Source: Clostridium sp. AF37-5
Lineage (GTDB): Bacteria > Bacillota > Clostridia > Lachnospirales > Lachnospiraceae
NCBI RefSeq assembly: GCF_003477605.1
Contig: NZ_QUDR01000003.1
Location: 161,765 to 225,764 of the forward strand
Direction: 5' to 3'
Length of the DNA stretch: 64,000 bases
Shown here: in pieces, positions 9,441-18,561 of the stretch
Position numbering within the stretch: the first letter of the stretch is position 1
Layout of the letters: each line of letters starts with the position of its first letter
Position numbers and translations under genes: made by a program
Notes under the pieces: generated by a model
The model's database searches: none
What the model was told of the DNA's origin: nothing
What the model saw: only the letters and a program-made list of their open reading frames with translations

Positions 9441-10397
9441 TTATCCTTCCCGGCATGAACAAATGCCCTTTTCTACTGCTAATTTCATAATATAGTTTAC
9501 AATTTCATGGTTATTTGAAAAATTATCTTTGTTAATCATTGTCACATCTCGTTCCCGTCGAAACCATGTCATCTGACGTTTTGCGAAATGTCTGGTGTCC
9601 CGTTTTAAGCGGTAAACAGCTTCTTCCATTGTACACTCTTTAAAAAGAGCTGACGCAATTTCTTTGTAGCCAAGCCCTTGCATGGAAACCAAATTTCTTG
9701 AATAACCGGCGTCCAAAAGTTGTTTTACCTCCTTGACAAGTCCCTCTTCCATCATCTGGTCAACCCGTTTGTCAATCCGTTCATAAAGCACCTTCCGGTT
9801 CATTGTGAGAACCAGATACAAAAAATTATACGGCGACCCTTTCTGCCGCTCCTCTTTATTGTGATCTGAAAATTTCTGTCCGGTACTTTGAAAATACTCC
9901 AAGGCACGAATCACACGTTTTATGTTATTTGGATGAATGGCTTCTGCGGATTCTTTATCCACTTTTTGCAGTTCATGATGTAGATAAGAAGCACCTTTTT
10001 CTTTTGCCAGATTTTGCAAATCCGCTCTGATTTCATCACCCTGTTTTTCTTTTGTAAAAGCAATATCATTTAACACTGCTTGAATATAAAACCCGGTTCC
10101 GCCTACAAGAATCGGAATCTTCCCACGATTATAAATATCTTCCATAATTTCCTTTACGCGTTTTTGAAAAATCATCACGTTAAATTCTTCATCCGGATTC
10201 CATTCATCAATCATATAGTGCGTAACGCCCTGCATCTGCTCTTTTTTAATTTTTGCAGTTCCAATATCCATCTGTTTGTATACTTGCATCGAATCAGCTG
10301 AAATAATTTCACCGCCTGCCGCTTTTGCCAGCTCAATGGATATTTCCGTTTTCCCGACAGCGGTTGGCCCTGTCAAAACAATAATTGGTTTTTTCAT
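9441..10397 (-). CDS. miaA: tRNA dimethylallyltransferase MiaA
   Basis: MiaA adds a dimethylallyl group to the N6 of A37 in tRNAs reading codons that begin with U. The 318-residue product has the Walker A loop LTGPTAVGKTEISIELAK near the start, the substrate-pocket motif SADSMQVYKQMDIGTAK and the DDFAR-equivalent region with VGGTGFYIQAVL. I chose the ATG at 10397 (MKKPIIVLTG) because AGGAG lies 9 bases upstream; the ATG at 10403 would be only 3 bases from it. The gene follows mutL by 23 bases. Confidence 0.95.
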   Translation of the reverse strand: MKKPIIVLTGPTAVGKTEISIELAKAAGGEIISADSMQVYKQMDIGTAKIKKEQMQGVTHYMIDEWNPDEEFNVMIFQKRVKEIMEDIYNRGKIPILVGGTGFYIQAVLNDIAFTKEKQGDEIRADLQNLAKEKGASYLHHELQKVDKESAEAIHPNNIKRVIRALEYFQSTGQKFSDHNKEERQKGSPYNFLYLVLTMNRKVLYERIDKRVDQMMEEGLVKEVKQLLDAGYSRNLVSMQGLGYKEIASALFKECTMEEAVYRLKRDTRHFAKRQMTWFRRERDVTMINKDNFSNNHEIVNYIMKLAVEKGICSCREG

Positions 10398-10420
10398 ATC
10401 CATACACTCCTTTTTGACAT

Positions 10421-12232
10421 TCAAAGCACACGTTTGAATTTTTTTTCAAATTCATACTGGCTCATTGCAATCGTTGTCGGTCTTCCATGGGGACAATGAT
10501 ACGGCTGATCCATCTGTAACATCTGTCCAATCAGCTCTTTTGCCTCTGCGTAAGACAACGTATGATTGCCCTTCACCGCCGCCTTGCATGCCATCGTAGC
10601 ACAATGGTCGATTACAAATTCCGGTGCCGATTTCATATTTTGATTTCTCAAATTGTCTAGCAATTCCAAAAACAACTGTTTCGGCTCTAAATTCAAAAAG
10701 TCAGCCGGCACACCGGTAATCAAATACTCTCTGTCCCCAAACATTTCCCAGCAAAAGCCAATAGCAGTTAAGGTCTGTGCATTCTCCTCTAACACTTCAA
10801 TTTCCCGTCCTGACAGCGACACAACAATCGGCGCAATCAAATTCTGTGTCAGCGGTTTTTTATCCTTTAACTTTTTCATTAATTTCTCGTATAACACTTT
10901 TTCATGAGCTGCATGCTGGTCAATAATCAATAATTCTTTTTCGTACTCCACAAGCCAGTAGGTGCCGAAAACCTGTCCGATAATCCGGAAAACAACACCC
11001 TCTTGCTGTTCTTCTTTCTTAAAATCTAATTGCTTGTAATCTTCTCTTACAATTGATACATTCTGCTTTCCGGAAAATGGTGCACTTTCATACACAAATG
11101 GTTTTTCTTCCATCTTTTTCTCCGGTTGTGCGCGCATACTCCACTCTTTTTTTCTTTCATATTCAAACGGCTCCGGCTGTTTTTCAATCGGTTTTTCTTC
11201 TACCGGGCTTTGCTTCTCTTTTTCATCCAGTGTGACATCCGGAATTAAAGTACTCTGCTTCAATGCCTCAGTAACCGTGTCTCTCACAAGTGATAAAACT
11301 TCCATCTGATTTGTAAAGCGGATTTCCATTTTGGTCGGATGGACATTGACATCAATAAAAGAAGAATCAATCGAAAGCATGAGTACCACAAACGGGTAAC
11401 GGTGTCCCATAAGAAATCCCTGATATCCCTGCATGGTTGCATTTGCCAAAATCGGACTTTTGATATAACGCCCATTTACAAAGTAATTCATCATTGAGCG
11501 GTTTCCCCTTGATAAAATCGGTTTTCCAATAAATCCTTCTAAACGCATGCCATCCTGTTCTTGACAAATCGGTATCAGTTCTTTCGTAATTTCTCTTCCG
11601 TAGTGATAAAAAATATTGGTCTTTACCTGTCCGTCACCACTTGTCTGAAATTTTGTTTTCCCATCTACAATAAAAGAGAAACGGATATCCGCATGAGCCA
11701 GTGAATACCGCTGCACCAGTTCATGAATATAGTTTCCCTCAGTTGTTTTTGATTTTAAAAATTTTCTTCTTGCCGGTGTGTTATAAAACAAGTTTCGTAC
11801 CACAAAAGTAGTTCCTTCCGGGCAGCCGACTTCCTCACATCCGGTCTCTTTTCCGCCCTCAATGGAATATCTGGTTCCGACAATGTCTTCCTTTCTTTTT
11901 GTAATCAATTCAACCTGAGCCACCGCCGCAATACTTGACAATGCCTCGCCGCGGAACCCAAGACTTGTTACCGAAAGTAAATCCTCAGTATTTCTAATTT
12001 TGCTTGTCGCATGGCGTAAAAATGCCGTCGGAATTTCCTCTTTTGCAATACCTGCACCATTATCCGTGATACGAATCATGGAAATTCCGCCTTCTTTTAT
12101 TTCGATTGTAATGGCGGATGCACCGGCATCCAAAGAATTTTCCATTAATTCTTTCACAACAGCCGAAGGACGTTCCACAACTTCGCCTGCCGCAATTTGA
12201 TTTATCGTTTTTTGGTCAAGAACTTGAATCAT
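10421..12232 (-). CDS. mutL: DNA mismatch repair protein MutL
   Basis: This 603-residue protein couples mismatch recognition by MutS to strand incision. The N-terminal GHKL ATPase carries ENSLDAGA, DNGAGI and GFRGEALSS in the first 100 residues. A disordered, Lys/Glu/Pro-rich linker covers about 340-400. The C-terminal dimerisation domain contains DQHAAHEKVLYE, the metal-binding motif of MutL proteins with latent endonuclease activity, plus a CPHGRP motif near the end. This fits a bacterium without MutH. It lies 18 bases after mutS. Confidence 0.97.
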   Translation of the reverse strand: MIQVLDQKTINQIAAGEVVERPSAVVKELMENSLDAGASAITIEIKEGGISMIRITDNGAGIAKEEIPTAFLRHATSKIRNTEDLLSVTSLGFRGEALSSIAAVAQVELITKRKEDIVGTRYSIEGGKETGCEEVGCPEGTTFVVRNLFYNTPARRKFLKSKTTEGNYIHELVQRYSLAHADIRFSFIVDGKTKFQTSGDGQVKTNIFYHYGREITKELIPICQEQDGMRLEGFIGKPILSRGNRSMMNYFVNGRYIKSPILANATMQGYQGFLMGHRYPFVVLMLSIDSSFIDVNVHPTKMEIRFTNQMEVLSLVRDTVTEALKQSTLIPDVTLDEKEKQSPVEEKPIEKQPEPFEYERKKEWSMRAQPEKKMEEKPFVYESAPFSGKQNVSIVREDYKQLDFKKEEQQEGVVFRIIGQVFGTYWLVEYEKELLIIDQHAAHEKVLYEKLMKKLKDKKPLTQNLIAPIVVSLSGREIEVLEENAQTLTAIGFCWEMFGDREYLITGVPADFLNLEPKQLFLELLDNLRNQNMKSAPEFVIDHCATMACKAAVKGNHTLSYAEAKELIGQMLQMDQPYHCPHGRPTTIAMSQYEFEKKFKRVL

Positions 12233-12250
12233 GACATCCTCCGTTTCTTT

Positions 12251-14896
12251 TTACCACTGTTCTTTTAATTTATTCTGCCACTTGTAAACTAAATTCATCG
12301 CATCCATCGGTGTCACATTGGATAAATTAATATCACGCAGTTCAAACAAAATGGCATCCGTCTGATTTGTCGTCTCCATCGTATCAAAAATGGAAAGCTG
12401 CGTCATGGCTTCCGTGCCGCCTTTTAAATCTTTCTCACTTAAATCCGTAAGTTTTGATAGATTACTATTGGCATCTTTGGCCTCCAACAAATCCGCAATT
12501 TCCCTTGCACGGACTAAAACTTCATCCGGAACACCGGCAAGTCTGGCAACCTGAATACCATAACTGCGGTCAGCACCGCCCTTTACAATTTTGCGAAGGA
12601 ATACGATATCCTCTCCATCCTCTTTTACGGCAATACAGTAATTCTGGACGCCTTCTAATTTGCCCTCCAATTCCGTCAATTCGTGGTAATGTGTGGCAAA
12701 TAATGTTTTTGCTCCAATTTTTTTCTTATTTACTATGTGTTCAACAACCGACCATGCAATACTTAGTCCGTCAAAGGTACTAGTTCCGCGGCCGATTTCG
12801 TCTAAAATAATCAAACTGTCTTTTGTTGCGTTATGTAAAATATTGGCAACTTCGGTCATTTCCACCATAAAGGTACTCTGCCCGCTCGCCAAGTCATCCG
12901 ATGCCCCGACACGCGTAAATATGCGGTCAACTAATGACAAATCTGCTTCTCTTGCCGGAACAAAACAGCCAATCTGCGCCATTAAAGAAATCAATGCTGT
13001 CTGACGCATATAAGTAGATTTACCCGCCATATTTGGGCCGGTAATAATCACAACACGGTGTGTATCATCATCTAAGTAGGTATCGTTAGCAATAAACATA
13101 TCCTTTGTCATCATCTGCTCAATCACCGGATGTCTGCCTTCTTTAATCGTAATGGAGCCATTGTGATTAATGGTTGGCCGTACATACTGATTATGCTCTG
13201 CTACATACGCAAGAGATGCTAACATATCCAAAAAGGCAATCACCGATGCCGTATCCTGAATCCGCTTCATCTGCCCAAATATTTTATCCCGCAGTTCGCA
13301 AAACACCGCATATTCCAGATTATAAAGCCGGTCCTCCGCCCCCAGAATCACATCTTCCATTTCTTTCAGTTCATTAGTCGTGTAACGCTCCGCATTTGTC
13401 AATGTCTGTTTTCGAATCCAGTTTTCCGGCACCTGGTCAAGAAAAGATTTTGTGACCTCAAAATAATACCCGAAAACTTTATTATATTTAATTCTAAGAT
13501 TCTTAATTCCTGTATGTTCTTTTTCTTTTGCCTCTAAATTTGCCAGCCAGTCTTTGCCTTCGGTTTTTGCCTGTCTGAGCTTATCAATTTCTTCATGATA
13601 ACCGTTTTTAAAGATACCGCCCTCTCTTACCGAAATCGGTGGTTCTTCCTCAATTGCCGAATGAATCCATCCGTAAATATCTTCCAGTGCATCCATCTTA
13701 TCATATAAGTCTTTAAAAAGCGGCGCTTTAAAATTGCCAAGAAGCATACGAATCGCCGGAAGCATTTCCAAAGAAGATTCCAGTGCTATCATATCTCTTG
13801 GATTTACAGTACGGTAACTGATTTTGCTCAAAAGACGCTCTAAGTCATATACCGGATTCAGATATTCACGAATTTCCTCTCTGGTAATAACATTCGCATT
13901 TAATTCCTCAATCGCATCATAACGCGCAAGAATCTCTTCTTCCTCAATCAAAGGCTGTTCAATGGAAGCACGCAATTTTCTGGCACCCATCGCTGTTTTT
14001 GTCTTATCAAGCACCCAGAGAAGCGAACCTCTTTTCTGCTTTTCACGCAGTGTCTCTACCAGTTCCAGATTCCGTCTGGTATTTCTGTCTAAAAGCATAT
14101 ACTTGCCAACATGATACGGCTGCAAATGTGAAATGTGCTCTAGGGCACACTTTTGCGTTTCAATCAAATACATCATGACGGCTCCTGCCGCAATCATGCC
14201 AATCGAGTATTCCTCTACTCCCATGCCGTCTAAACTGCTTACATGAAAATGACGGCACAGAGCCTCCCAGCAGCTTTCTTTTTCAAAGTAGCGCGGTTCG
14301 AGTGCAGAAATGGTAATTCCAAGCCGTTCACTCAAATCGGTCAAGTCAACACCGGATATGTAAAAGGAATCATTGCAGATAATCTCGGCCGGCATATATT
14401 TATTTACTTCATCCAAAAGTTTACTTACCGACTCTACTTCGGTAAGCATATATTCTCCTGTTGTGACATCTACAATCGAAATGCCAAAACTATGGTCAAC
14501 TGAAACAATTCCCATTAAATAATTATTTCTCGTTTCATCTAAAGAACCGGTAAAACAATTGGTACCCGGTGTAACAATACGTGTTACTTCTCTTTTTACC
14601 AATCCTTTTGCCAGTTTCGGGTCTTCTACCTGTTCACAAATCGCTACTTTATAGCCCCGCTCTACCAAACGGTTAATATATGTCTCCGCAGAATGAAACG
14701 GGACACCACACATGGGTGCCCGCTCTTTAAGACCACAACTCTTTCCGGTCAGGGTTAATTCAAGTTCTTTGTGTGCACATATGGCATCATCAAAAAACAT
14801 TTCATAGAAGTCCCCTAACCGGTAAAAGAGAATACAGTCTTTATATTCATTTTTCGTTTCCATGTACTGCTGCATCATTGGCGTTAACTGTTCCAT
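12251..14896 (-). CDS. mutS: DNA mismatch repair protein MutS
   Basis: This 881-residue mismatch-recognition ATPase contains the mismatch-probing Phe-x-Glu element in the segment DFYEMFFDDA near residue 30. Connector, lever and clamp domains follow in the middle. The C-terminal ATPase shows the Walker A loop GPNMAGKSTYMRQ and the Walker B region LIILDEIGRGTSTFDG, then the helix-turn-helix that seals the dimer. The length matches MutS1 and not MutS2. It forms an operon with mutL and miaA, and is preceded by the SH3 protein. Confidence 0.98.
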   Translation of the reverse strand: MEQLTPMMQQYMETKNEYKDCILFYRLGDFYEMFFDDAICAHKELELTLTGKSCGLKERAPMCGVPFHSAETYINRLVERGYKVAICEQVEDPKLAKGLVKREVTRIVTPGTNCFTGSLDETRNNYLMGIVSVDHSFGISIVDVTTGEYMLTEVESVSKLLDEVNKYMPAEIICNDSFYISGVDLTDLSERLGITISALEPRYFEKESCWEALCRHFHVSSLDGMGVEEYSIGMIAAGAVMMYLIETQKCALEHISHLQPYHVGKYMLLDRNTRRNLELVETLREKQKRGSLLWVLDKTKTAMGARKLRASIEQPLIEEEEILARYDAIEELNANVITREEIREYLNPVYDLERLLSKISYRTVNPRDMIALESSLEMLPAIRMLLGNFKAPLFKDLYDKMDALEDIYGWIHSAIEEEPPISVREGGIFKNGYHEEIDKLRQAKTEGKDWLANLEAKEKEHTGIKNLRIKYNKVFGYYFEVTKSFLDQVPENWIRKQTLTNAERYTTNELKEMEDVILGAEDRLYNLEYAVFCELRDKIFGQMKRIQDTASVIAFLDMLASLAYVAEHNQYVRPTINHNGSITIKEGRHPVIEQMMTKDMFIANDTYLDDDTHRVVIITGPNMAGKSTYMRQTALISLMAQIGCFVPAREADLSLVDRIFTRVGASDDLASGQSTFMVEMTEVANILHNATKDSLIILDEIGRGTSTFDGLSIAWSVVEHIVNKKKIGAKTLFATHYHELTELEGKLEGVQNYCIAVKEDGEDIVFLRKIVKGGADRSYGIQVARLAGVPDEVLVRAREIADLLEAKDANSNLSKLTDLSEKDLKGGTEAMTQLSIFDTMETTNQTDAILFELRDINLSNVTPMDAMNLVYKWQNKLKEQW

Positions 14897-14928
14897 GGTC
14901 TTTGTTACCTCTTTCGCAATATTCCAAT

Positions 14929-15699
14929 CTATTCTGTTGTATTAGCAGTCGGCTCTGGAGTCGGTACCTGAGTTGGTGCTTCTGTCGGTGCCTGAGTTGG
15001 CGCTTCTGTTGGTGCCTGAGTCGGTGCTTTTGTAACAACAGCACCTGGCGTTTTCGTTGCTTTCGGCATCTTCGTAGCCTTTGGCGATTTGGACGCTTTT
15101 GGTGTCTTCGTAGCCTTTGGTACTTTTGTAGCCTTTGGTGTAGCCGTTGTACGAACCGGTGTCTGAGTCGGTCTTGGAGTAACTGTCTCAATCGGTTTTG
15201 GTTTATCAACAGAGAGATACATCGCATTGATATAACCTTTCTGTCCATTATACTCAACTTCCATCCATTCTTTCTTCTGCAAACCAGAGAAAGTCAGTTT
15301 TGTCGATGCCGGAACTTTTGCCACAACACTTGCCGTCAAAGACGGTTCGGAACGCATATTAACAGTCGATGTCGTATAACCTTCCGTTGCCTTTGCCAGT
15401 TCCTCATCCACCTGCGTATCGGCATCATCTTCACGAATCATCGTATTTTCATCCGGTGTCTGTGTTGGCTCCGGACTTTCTCTTACCGTAACAGCACTGT
15501 CCGATACAGCAGAAGCATTAGCCTCTTCATCTGTAACCGTATTATGATTAAAGAAAGCAACCGAAATATAATAGCCAATTCCAATCACTAACGCAAGTGT
15601 AAGTACCACGCTAATACCAAACATACTTGTCTCAAATACTTTATGTTCTGAACTCAGCATTCTGCTAAAAAAGCCTTTTTTCTCGTTTTTCATTCCCAT
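14929..15699 (-). CDS. Membrane-anchored bacterial SH3 domain protein with Thr/Pro/Lys-rich tail
   Basis: The 256-residue product has a short basic cytoplasmic start, one membrane helix (about 28-50) and an acidic linker. A bacterial SH3 domain follows at about 107-160 (TVNMRSEPSLTASVVAKV then WMEVEYNGQKGYINAMYL). The last 90 residues are low-complexity: ATK/KATKTP-like units followed by APTEAPTQ units. SH3b domains usually bind peptidoglycan, and the tail could span or attach to the wall; that is inference. An AGGAG site 5 bases before 15699 supports this start. It heads the mutS-mutL-miaA operon, where it has no obvious functional link. Confidence 0.75.
   Translation of the reverse strand: MGMKNEKKGFFSRMLSSEHKVFETSMFGISVVLTLALVIGIGYYISVAFFNHNTVTDEEANASAVSDSAVTVRESPEPTQTPDENTMIREDDADTQVDEELAKATEGYTTSTVNMRSEPSLTASVVAKVPASTKLTFSGLQKKEWMEVEYNGQKGYINAMYLSVDKPKPIETVTPRPTQTPVRTTATPKATKVPKATKTPKASKSPKATKMPKATKTPGAVVTKAPTQAPTEAPTQAPTEAPTQVPTPEPTANTTE
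14941..15150 (-). repeat. Degenerate tandem repeats coding the Thr/Pro-rich tail
   Basis: Short repeats coding AP-T-x-APT units (14950-15025) and K-A-T-K-x-P units (15050-15150) make up the 3' end of the SH3-protein gene. They are in frame and look like slippage-prone coding repeats. Their skewed composition produces a long meaningless open frame on the opposite strand. Confidence 0.7.
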
Positions 15700-15729
15700 T
15701 TACACTCCTTATCTTGAATATCTTTGTTT

Positions 15730-15758
15730 ATTATAACCATTCTGTCGTCATTTGTCTA
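15730..15758 (-). promoter_or_regulatory. Promoter of the SH3-mutS-mutL-miaA operon
   Basis: TAGACA (15753-15758) and TATAAT (15730-15735) on the minus strand are 17 bases apart. They lie about 30 bases upstream of the SH3-protein start and 28 bases from the nearest LexA operator, so the operon itself does not show an operator over its promoter. Confidence 0.7.
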
Positions 15759-15785
15759 TGATAAATTCCATTTTTCGCAAAAAAA

Positions 15786-15799
15786 CGAACATTCGTTTG
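15786..15799 (+). promoter_or_regulatory. LexA operator 1 (SOS box)
   Basis: CGAACATTCGTTTG matches the Firmicutes LexA consensus CGAAC-N4-GTTCG with one change in the right half. It overlaps the first bases of the lexA -35 hexamer, so bound LexA would block RNA polymerase. Confidence 0.85.
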
Positions 15800-15825
15800 A
15801 CACACATAATAAATTATGATATATT
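15797..15825 (+). promoter_or_regulatory. lexA promoter
   Basis: A perfect -35 hexamer TTGACA (15797-15802) and TATATT (15820-15825) are 17 bases apart. LexA boxes sit on the upstream edge and just after the expected start point near 15832. Confidence 0.8.
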
Positions 15826-15832
15826 TAAAAAG

Positions 15833-15846
15833 CAAACAATTGTTTG
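15833..15846 (+). promoter_or_regulatory. LexA operator 2 (SOS-like box)
   Basis: CAAACAATTGTTTG is a perfect 14-base palindrome. It deviates from the SOS consensus by one symmetric G-to-A change per half site. It covers the predicted transcription start of lexA, a usual place for an autoregulatory operator. Confidence 0.7.
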
Positions 15847-15874
15847 TATTTTACTAATTTTTTAGGAGGTTTCT

Positions 15875-16489
15875 ATGGGAAATGGCAGAATATCAGCAAA
15901 GCAGGCTGAAATATTAGAATACATAAAAGCACAAATTTTAGAAAAAGGATATCCACCGGCAGTACGGGAAATTTGTTCAGCTGTTCATTTAAAGTCAACA
16001 TCTTCGGTACACTCTCATTTGGAGACATTAGAAAAGAATGGTTATATCCGCCGTGACCCGACGAAACCACGTGCAATTGAAATTATAGATGATGATTTTA
16101 ATTTATCCAGGCGCGAAATCCGCAACATTCCATTGTTAGGACATGTTGCCGCCGGTGCCCCATTATTTGCGGAGCAGAATATCGAAAATTATTTTCCAAT
16201 GCTTGCAGACCAGCTCCCTGCCGGTAACTTATTTATGCTTGATGTCCGCGGTGAAAGTATGATAAATGTCGGTATTTATGACGGTGACAAAATCATTGTG
16301 CAGCAGACTCCTACTGCCAGAGACGGCGATATTGTAGTTGCATTAATTGATGATTCCGCCACGGTAAAAACTTACTACAAAGAAAGCGGACGTTACCGTC
16401 TCCAGCCGGAAAATGATTCTATGGAGCCAATTTATGTAAACGAAGTAATCATATTAGGAAAAGTAATCGGCTTATACCGCTTCTTCTAA
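15875..16489 (+). CDS. lexA: SOS regulator LexA
   Basis: LexA represses DNA-damage genes and cleaves itself when RecA filaments form. The 204-residue product has an N-terminal winged helix-turn-helix (about 1-70, with YPPAVREICSAVHLKSTSSV as the recognition part). The cleavage site lies in VAAGAPLF near residue 90. The C-terminal S24 peptidase domain has the active serine in DVRGESMINVGI and the lysine in DSATVKTYY. AGGAGG lies 5 bases upstream of the ATG. Two operators flank the promoter, which indicates autoregulation. Confidence 0.97.
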   Translation: MGNGRISAKQAEILEYIKAQILEKGYPPAVREICSAVHLKSTSSVHSHLETLEKNGYIRRDPTKPRAIEIIDDDFNLSRREIRNIPLLGHVAAGAPLFAEQNIENYFPMLADQLPAGNLFMLDVRGESMINVGIYDGDKIIVQQTPTARDGDIVVALIDDSATVKTYYKESGRYRLQPENDSMEPIYVNEVIILGKVIGLYRFF

Positions 16490-16551
16490 ACTTATATCAC
16501 AAAAACAGAGCATATAAAATCTTTTTATTGCTCTCTCGAACAAAATGCAAT

Positions 16552-16621
16552 AAAAAAATTCCATGTGTAAGAGGCTTATAACGCGAAGCGTTATCTTATC
16601 TCTTACGCATGGAATTTTTTT
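16552..16621. terminator. Bidirectional terminator between lexA and rsfS
   Basis: A 22-base arm (16552-16573) pairs with 16600-16621 with a single mismatch. An inner ATAACGC-GAA-GCGTTAT hairpin sits at 16578-16594. The A-tract and T-tract at its two ends let it serve both convergent transcripts. The rsfS stop codon overlaps its right edge. Confidence 0.85.
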
Positions 16622-16973
16622 ATAATTCTTCTCTCGAAATCTTCTTTCCATCTTTCCAGATTCGCTCTAAATCATAAAACAAGCGGTCTTCTTTGGAAAA
16701 AACATGAACAATTACATCGCCATAATCCATCAAAACCCAGGAAGAATTTTTATTCCCCTCAATTCTCTTGCTTTTATAGCCGGCTTCTATCATTTTTTCC
16801 TCGACTAAATCCGTCATGGCATTTAACTGATTCTGATTTCTTCCATTTGCAATTACCAGATAATCTGCAATTATCGAAATTTCATCGACTTTAAGTATCT
16901 CAATGTCCTCTCCCAGTTTTTCATCCAAGGCATCATAAACAATCTGTACCATTTTTTTCGACTGATTTTCCAT
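16620..16973 (-). CDS. rsfS: Ribosomal silencing factor RsfS
   Basis: This 117-residue protein (Iojap family) binds protein L14 and blocks joining of the ribosomal subunits when growth slows. The family signature ISIIADYLVIANGRN and the segment NSSWVLMDYGDVIVHVF are both present. It is the last gene of the operon that starts at rplU and lies 19 bases after nadD-yqeK, its usual neighbour. Confidence 0.95.
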   Translation of the reverse strand: MENQSKKMVQIVYDALDEKLGEDIEILKVDEISIIADYLVIANGRNQNQLNAMTDLVEEKMIEAGYKSKRIEGNKNSSWVLMDYGDVIVHVFSKEDRLFYDLERIWKDGKKISREEL

Positions 16974-16992
16974 CTAACGTTTCCTCCTGATT

Positions 16993-18189
16993 CTATTTTA
17001 TTGTGAAATAATAATGAAACGCTTCCAGTGACATTTCATCAATCGGCATCTGATTCTCTTCTAAATACGTTAATGTGTTTTTTAAAATCATACCTGTTGC
17101 CTGATTCAAATCAAAAAAGGCTGTCCTTCGAATTCTTTCAAGCGGATATGGTTTGCAGTCCATATCACGGTTTGGCTCAATATAATCCGCAATGTAAATT
17201 ATTTTCTCTAATGTCGTCATCTGCGACTTGCCGGTTGTATGACAGGCAATGGCAGAACAAATTTCATCATCTTCTATGCCATATCGAAGCACCGCTAATT
17301 TAGCACCTAATTTCCCATGAATTACAGCAGGGGTACTTTTTTCGGACTCAGACAATGGAATTTCCAGTTTCTCACATAAGGCAAATATCTCTTCATTCGT
17401 CAGATATTTCGCACAGTCATGCAAAAGACCGGCTAATTTTGCTCTTTGCAGTGAAACATCATCATGCATCATGGCAAGATTTGCCGCCATATTGGCAACT
17501 CCTAACGTATGAACAAATCGTTTCGGCCGAAGCGATGCCGCTAAGCAGTCCATCTGTTCTTTTTCGTTTTTAGGTATTTCAAAACTAGAGTCACCATATA
17601 ACCGGTGCATCTGAATATAACGTACCACAGGCTCCGGACAATATCCAATAATTGACTTTCCCTTTTTAATACGTTTTCGGATTTCATGTGAAGAAATTGA
17701 CATGGCAGGTATTTTCAGTGGACGAAAATCTCCATCTAACCGTTCACTTAACTGCTTGCAGTACTCTTTCGTCTGCTCATAGGAAACCTCATCCCGTGAG
17801 GCAGCCAATATCGTACACAATTTCACAATTTTTTCCGGATGATACCACTGTTCAAACTGCGCTAAAGAGTCGCCACCCATAATAAAATAAAAGTGCGCAT
17901 CTTCTCTTTCTTTCTTTAATTCTACAAGTGTGTCATACGTGTATGTTTTCCCTTCTCTTTTATATTCAACATTTGAATATTTAAAATACGGGGTTTTGTC
18001 AATCGCAAACTGAACCATACGTTTTCTATGTTCTTTTTCTGCAATTTCATCCTGATTTTTGTGCGGTGGTTTCGCTGATGGCATAAACCATATTTCATCC
18101 AATTTATACTGTTCATACGCAGCCTGAGCCATCATCAAATGAGCATTATGAATCGGATTAAATGTTCCGCCCATGATTCCGATTTTCAT
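16993..18189 (-). CDS. nadD: Fused nicotinate-nucleotide adenylyltransferase and YqeK-type HD hydrolase
   Basis: Two enzymes are joined in 398 residues. Residues 1-200 are NadD, which makes nicotinate adenine dinucleotide in NAD synthesis: GIMGGTFNPIHNAH (4-17) is the nucleotidyltransferase motif and SISSHEIRKRI (164-174) the second. Residues 215-398 are a YqeK-type HD domain with H227, H257-D258, H291, H317 and D335 as likely metal ligands. YqeK proteins hydrolyse diadenosine tetraphosphate in characterised members. In most Firmicutes the two are separate adjacent genes; here one frame covers both without a break. It lies 8 bases after yhbY. Confidence 0.93.
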   Translation of the reverse strand: MKIGIMGGTFNPIHNAHLMMAQAAYEQYKLDEIWFMPSAKPPHKNQDEIAEKEHRKRMVQFAIDKTPYFKYSNVEYKREGKTYTYDTLVELKKEREDAHFYFIMGGDSLAQFEQWYHPEKIVKLCTILAASRDEVSYEQTKEYCKQLSERLDGDFRPLKIPAMSISSHEIRKRIKKGKSIIGYCPEPVVRYIQMHRLYGDSSFEIPKNEKEQMDCLAASLRPKRFVHTLGVANMAANLAMMHDDVSLQRAKLAGLLHDCAKYLTNEEIFALCEKLEIPLSESEKSTPAVIHGKLGAKLAVLRYGIEDDEICSAIACHTTGKSQMTTLEKIIYIADYIEPNRDMDCKPYPLERIRRTAFFDLNQATGMILKNTLTYLEENQMPIDEMSLEAFHYYFTIK

Positions 18190-18197
18190 TCTTTTAC

Positions 18198-18506
18198 CTA
18201 CTCCTTTGTATTTTTTGCCTTTGGCAGTTCAATTTTTTTCTTTGTTTTAGATTCACGATATAATACAATTTTTCTTCCGATTACCTGTACTACATCCGAA
18301 TGAGTCCGTTCTGCTAACAGTGCTGCAACATCACCGGGCATTGCCACACAGTTTTTTAATACATTAATTTTGATTAATTCTCTTGCCTCTAATGCCTGTT
18401 CTACCGATTCTGTAAGTTCCGGTGTGATGGTTGCCTTGCCAATCTGCATGATTGGTTCCATCTTCATTGCCAGGCTTTTTAAATAGGCTCTTTGTTTGCT
18501 TGTCAT
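18198..18506 (-). CDS. yhbY: YhbY/CRS1-type RNA-binding protein
   Basis: This 102-residue protein has the CRM fold found in 50S assembly factors (Bacillus YqeI). LKSLAMKMEPIMQIGKATIT forms the first half and the loop VQVIGRKIVLYRES the second. The ATG at 18506 is chosen because AAGGAGG lies 5 bases upstream. An in-frame extension to 18671 would translate the GC-rich hairpin region and is unlikely. It belongs to the block obg-yhbY-nadD-yqeK-rsfS, common to Firmicutes. Confidence 0.9.
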   Translation of the reverse strand: MTSKQRAYLKSLAMKMEPIMQIGKATITPELTESVEQALEARELIKINVLKNCVAMPGDVAALLAERTHSDVVQVIGRKIVLYRESKTKKKIELPKAKNTKE

Positions 18507-18561
18507 TTTTTCCTCCTTCTTGCTTCGCATTGCTACGCGCAGCGCGCCTCGCTTCATCTCG

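Noticed and set aside
14773..15591. Long plus-strand frame opposite the SH3 protein gene
   Set aside because: It arises from the Thr/Pro/Lys repeat coding on the minus strand; its translation is Cys/Arg/Ser/Trp-rich, with no ribosome site or homologous feature.
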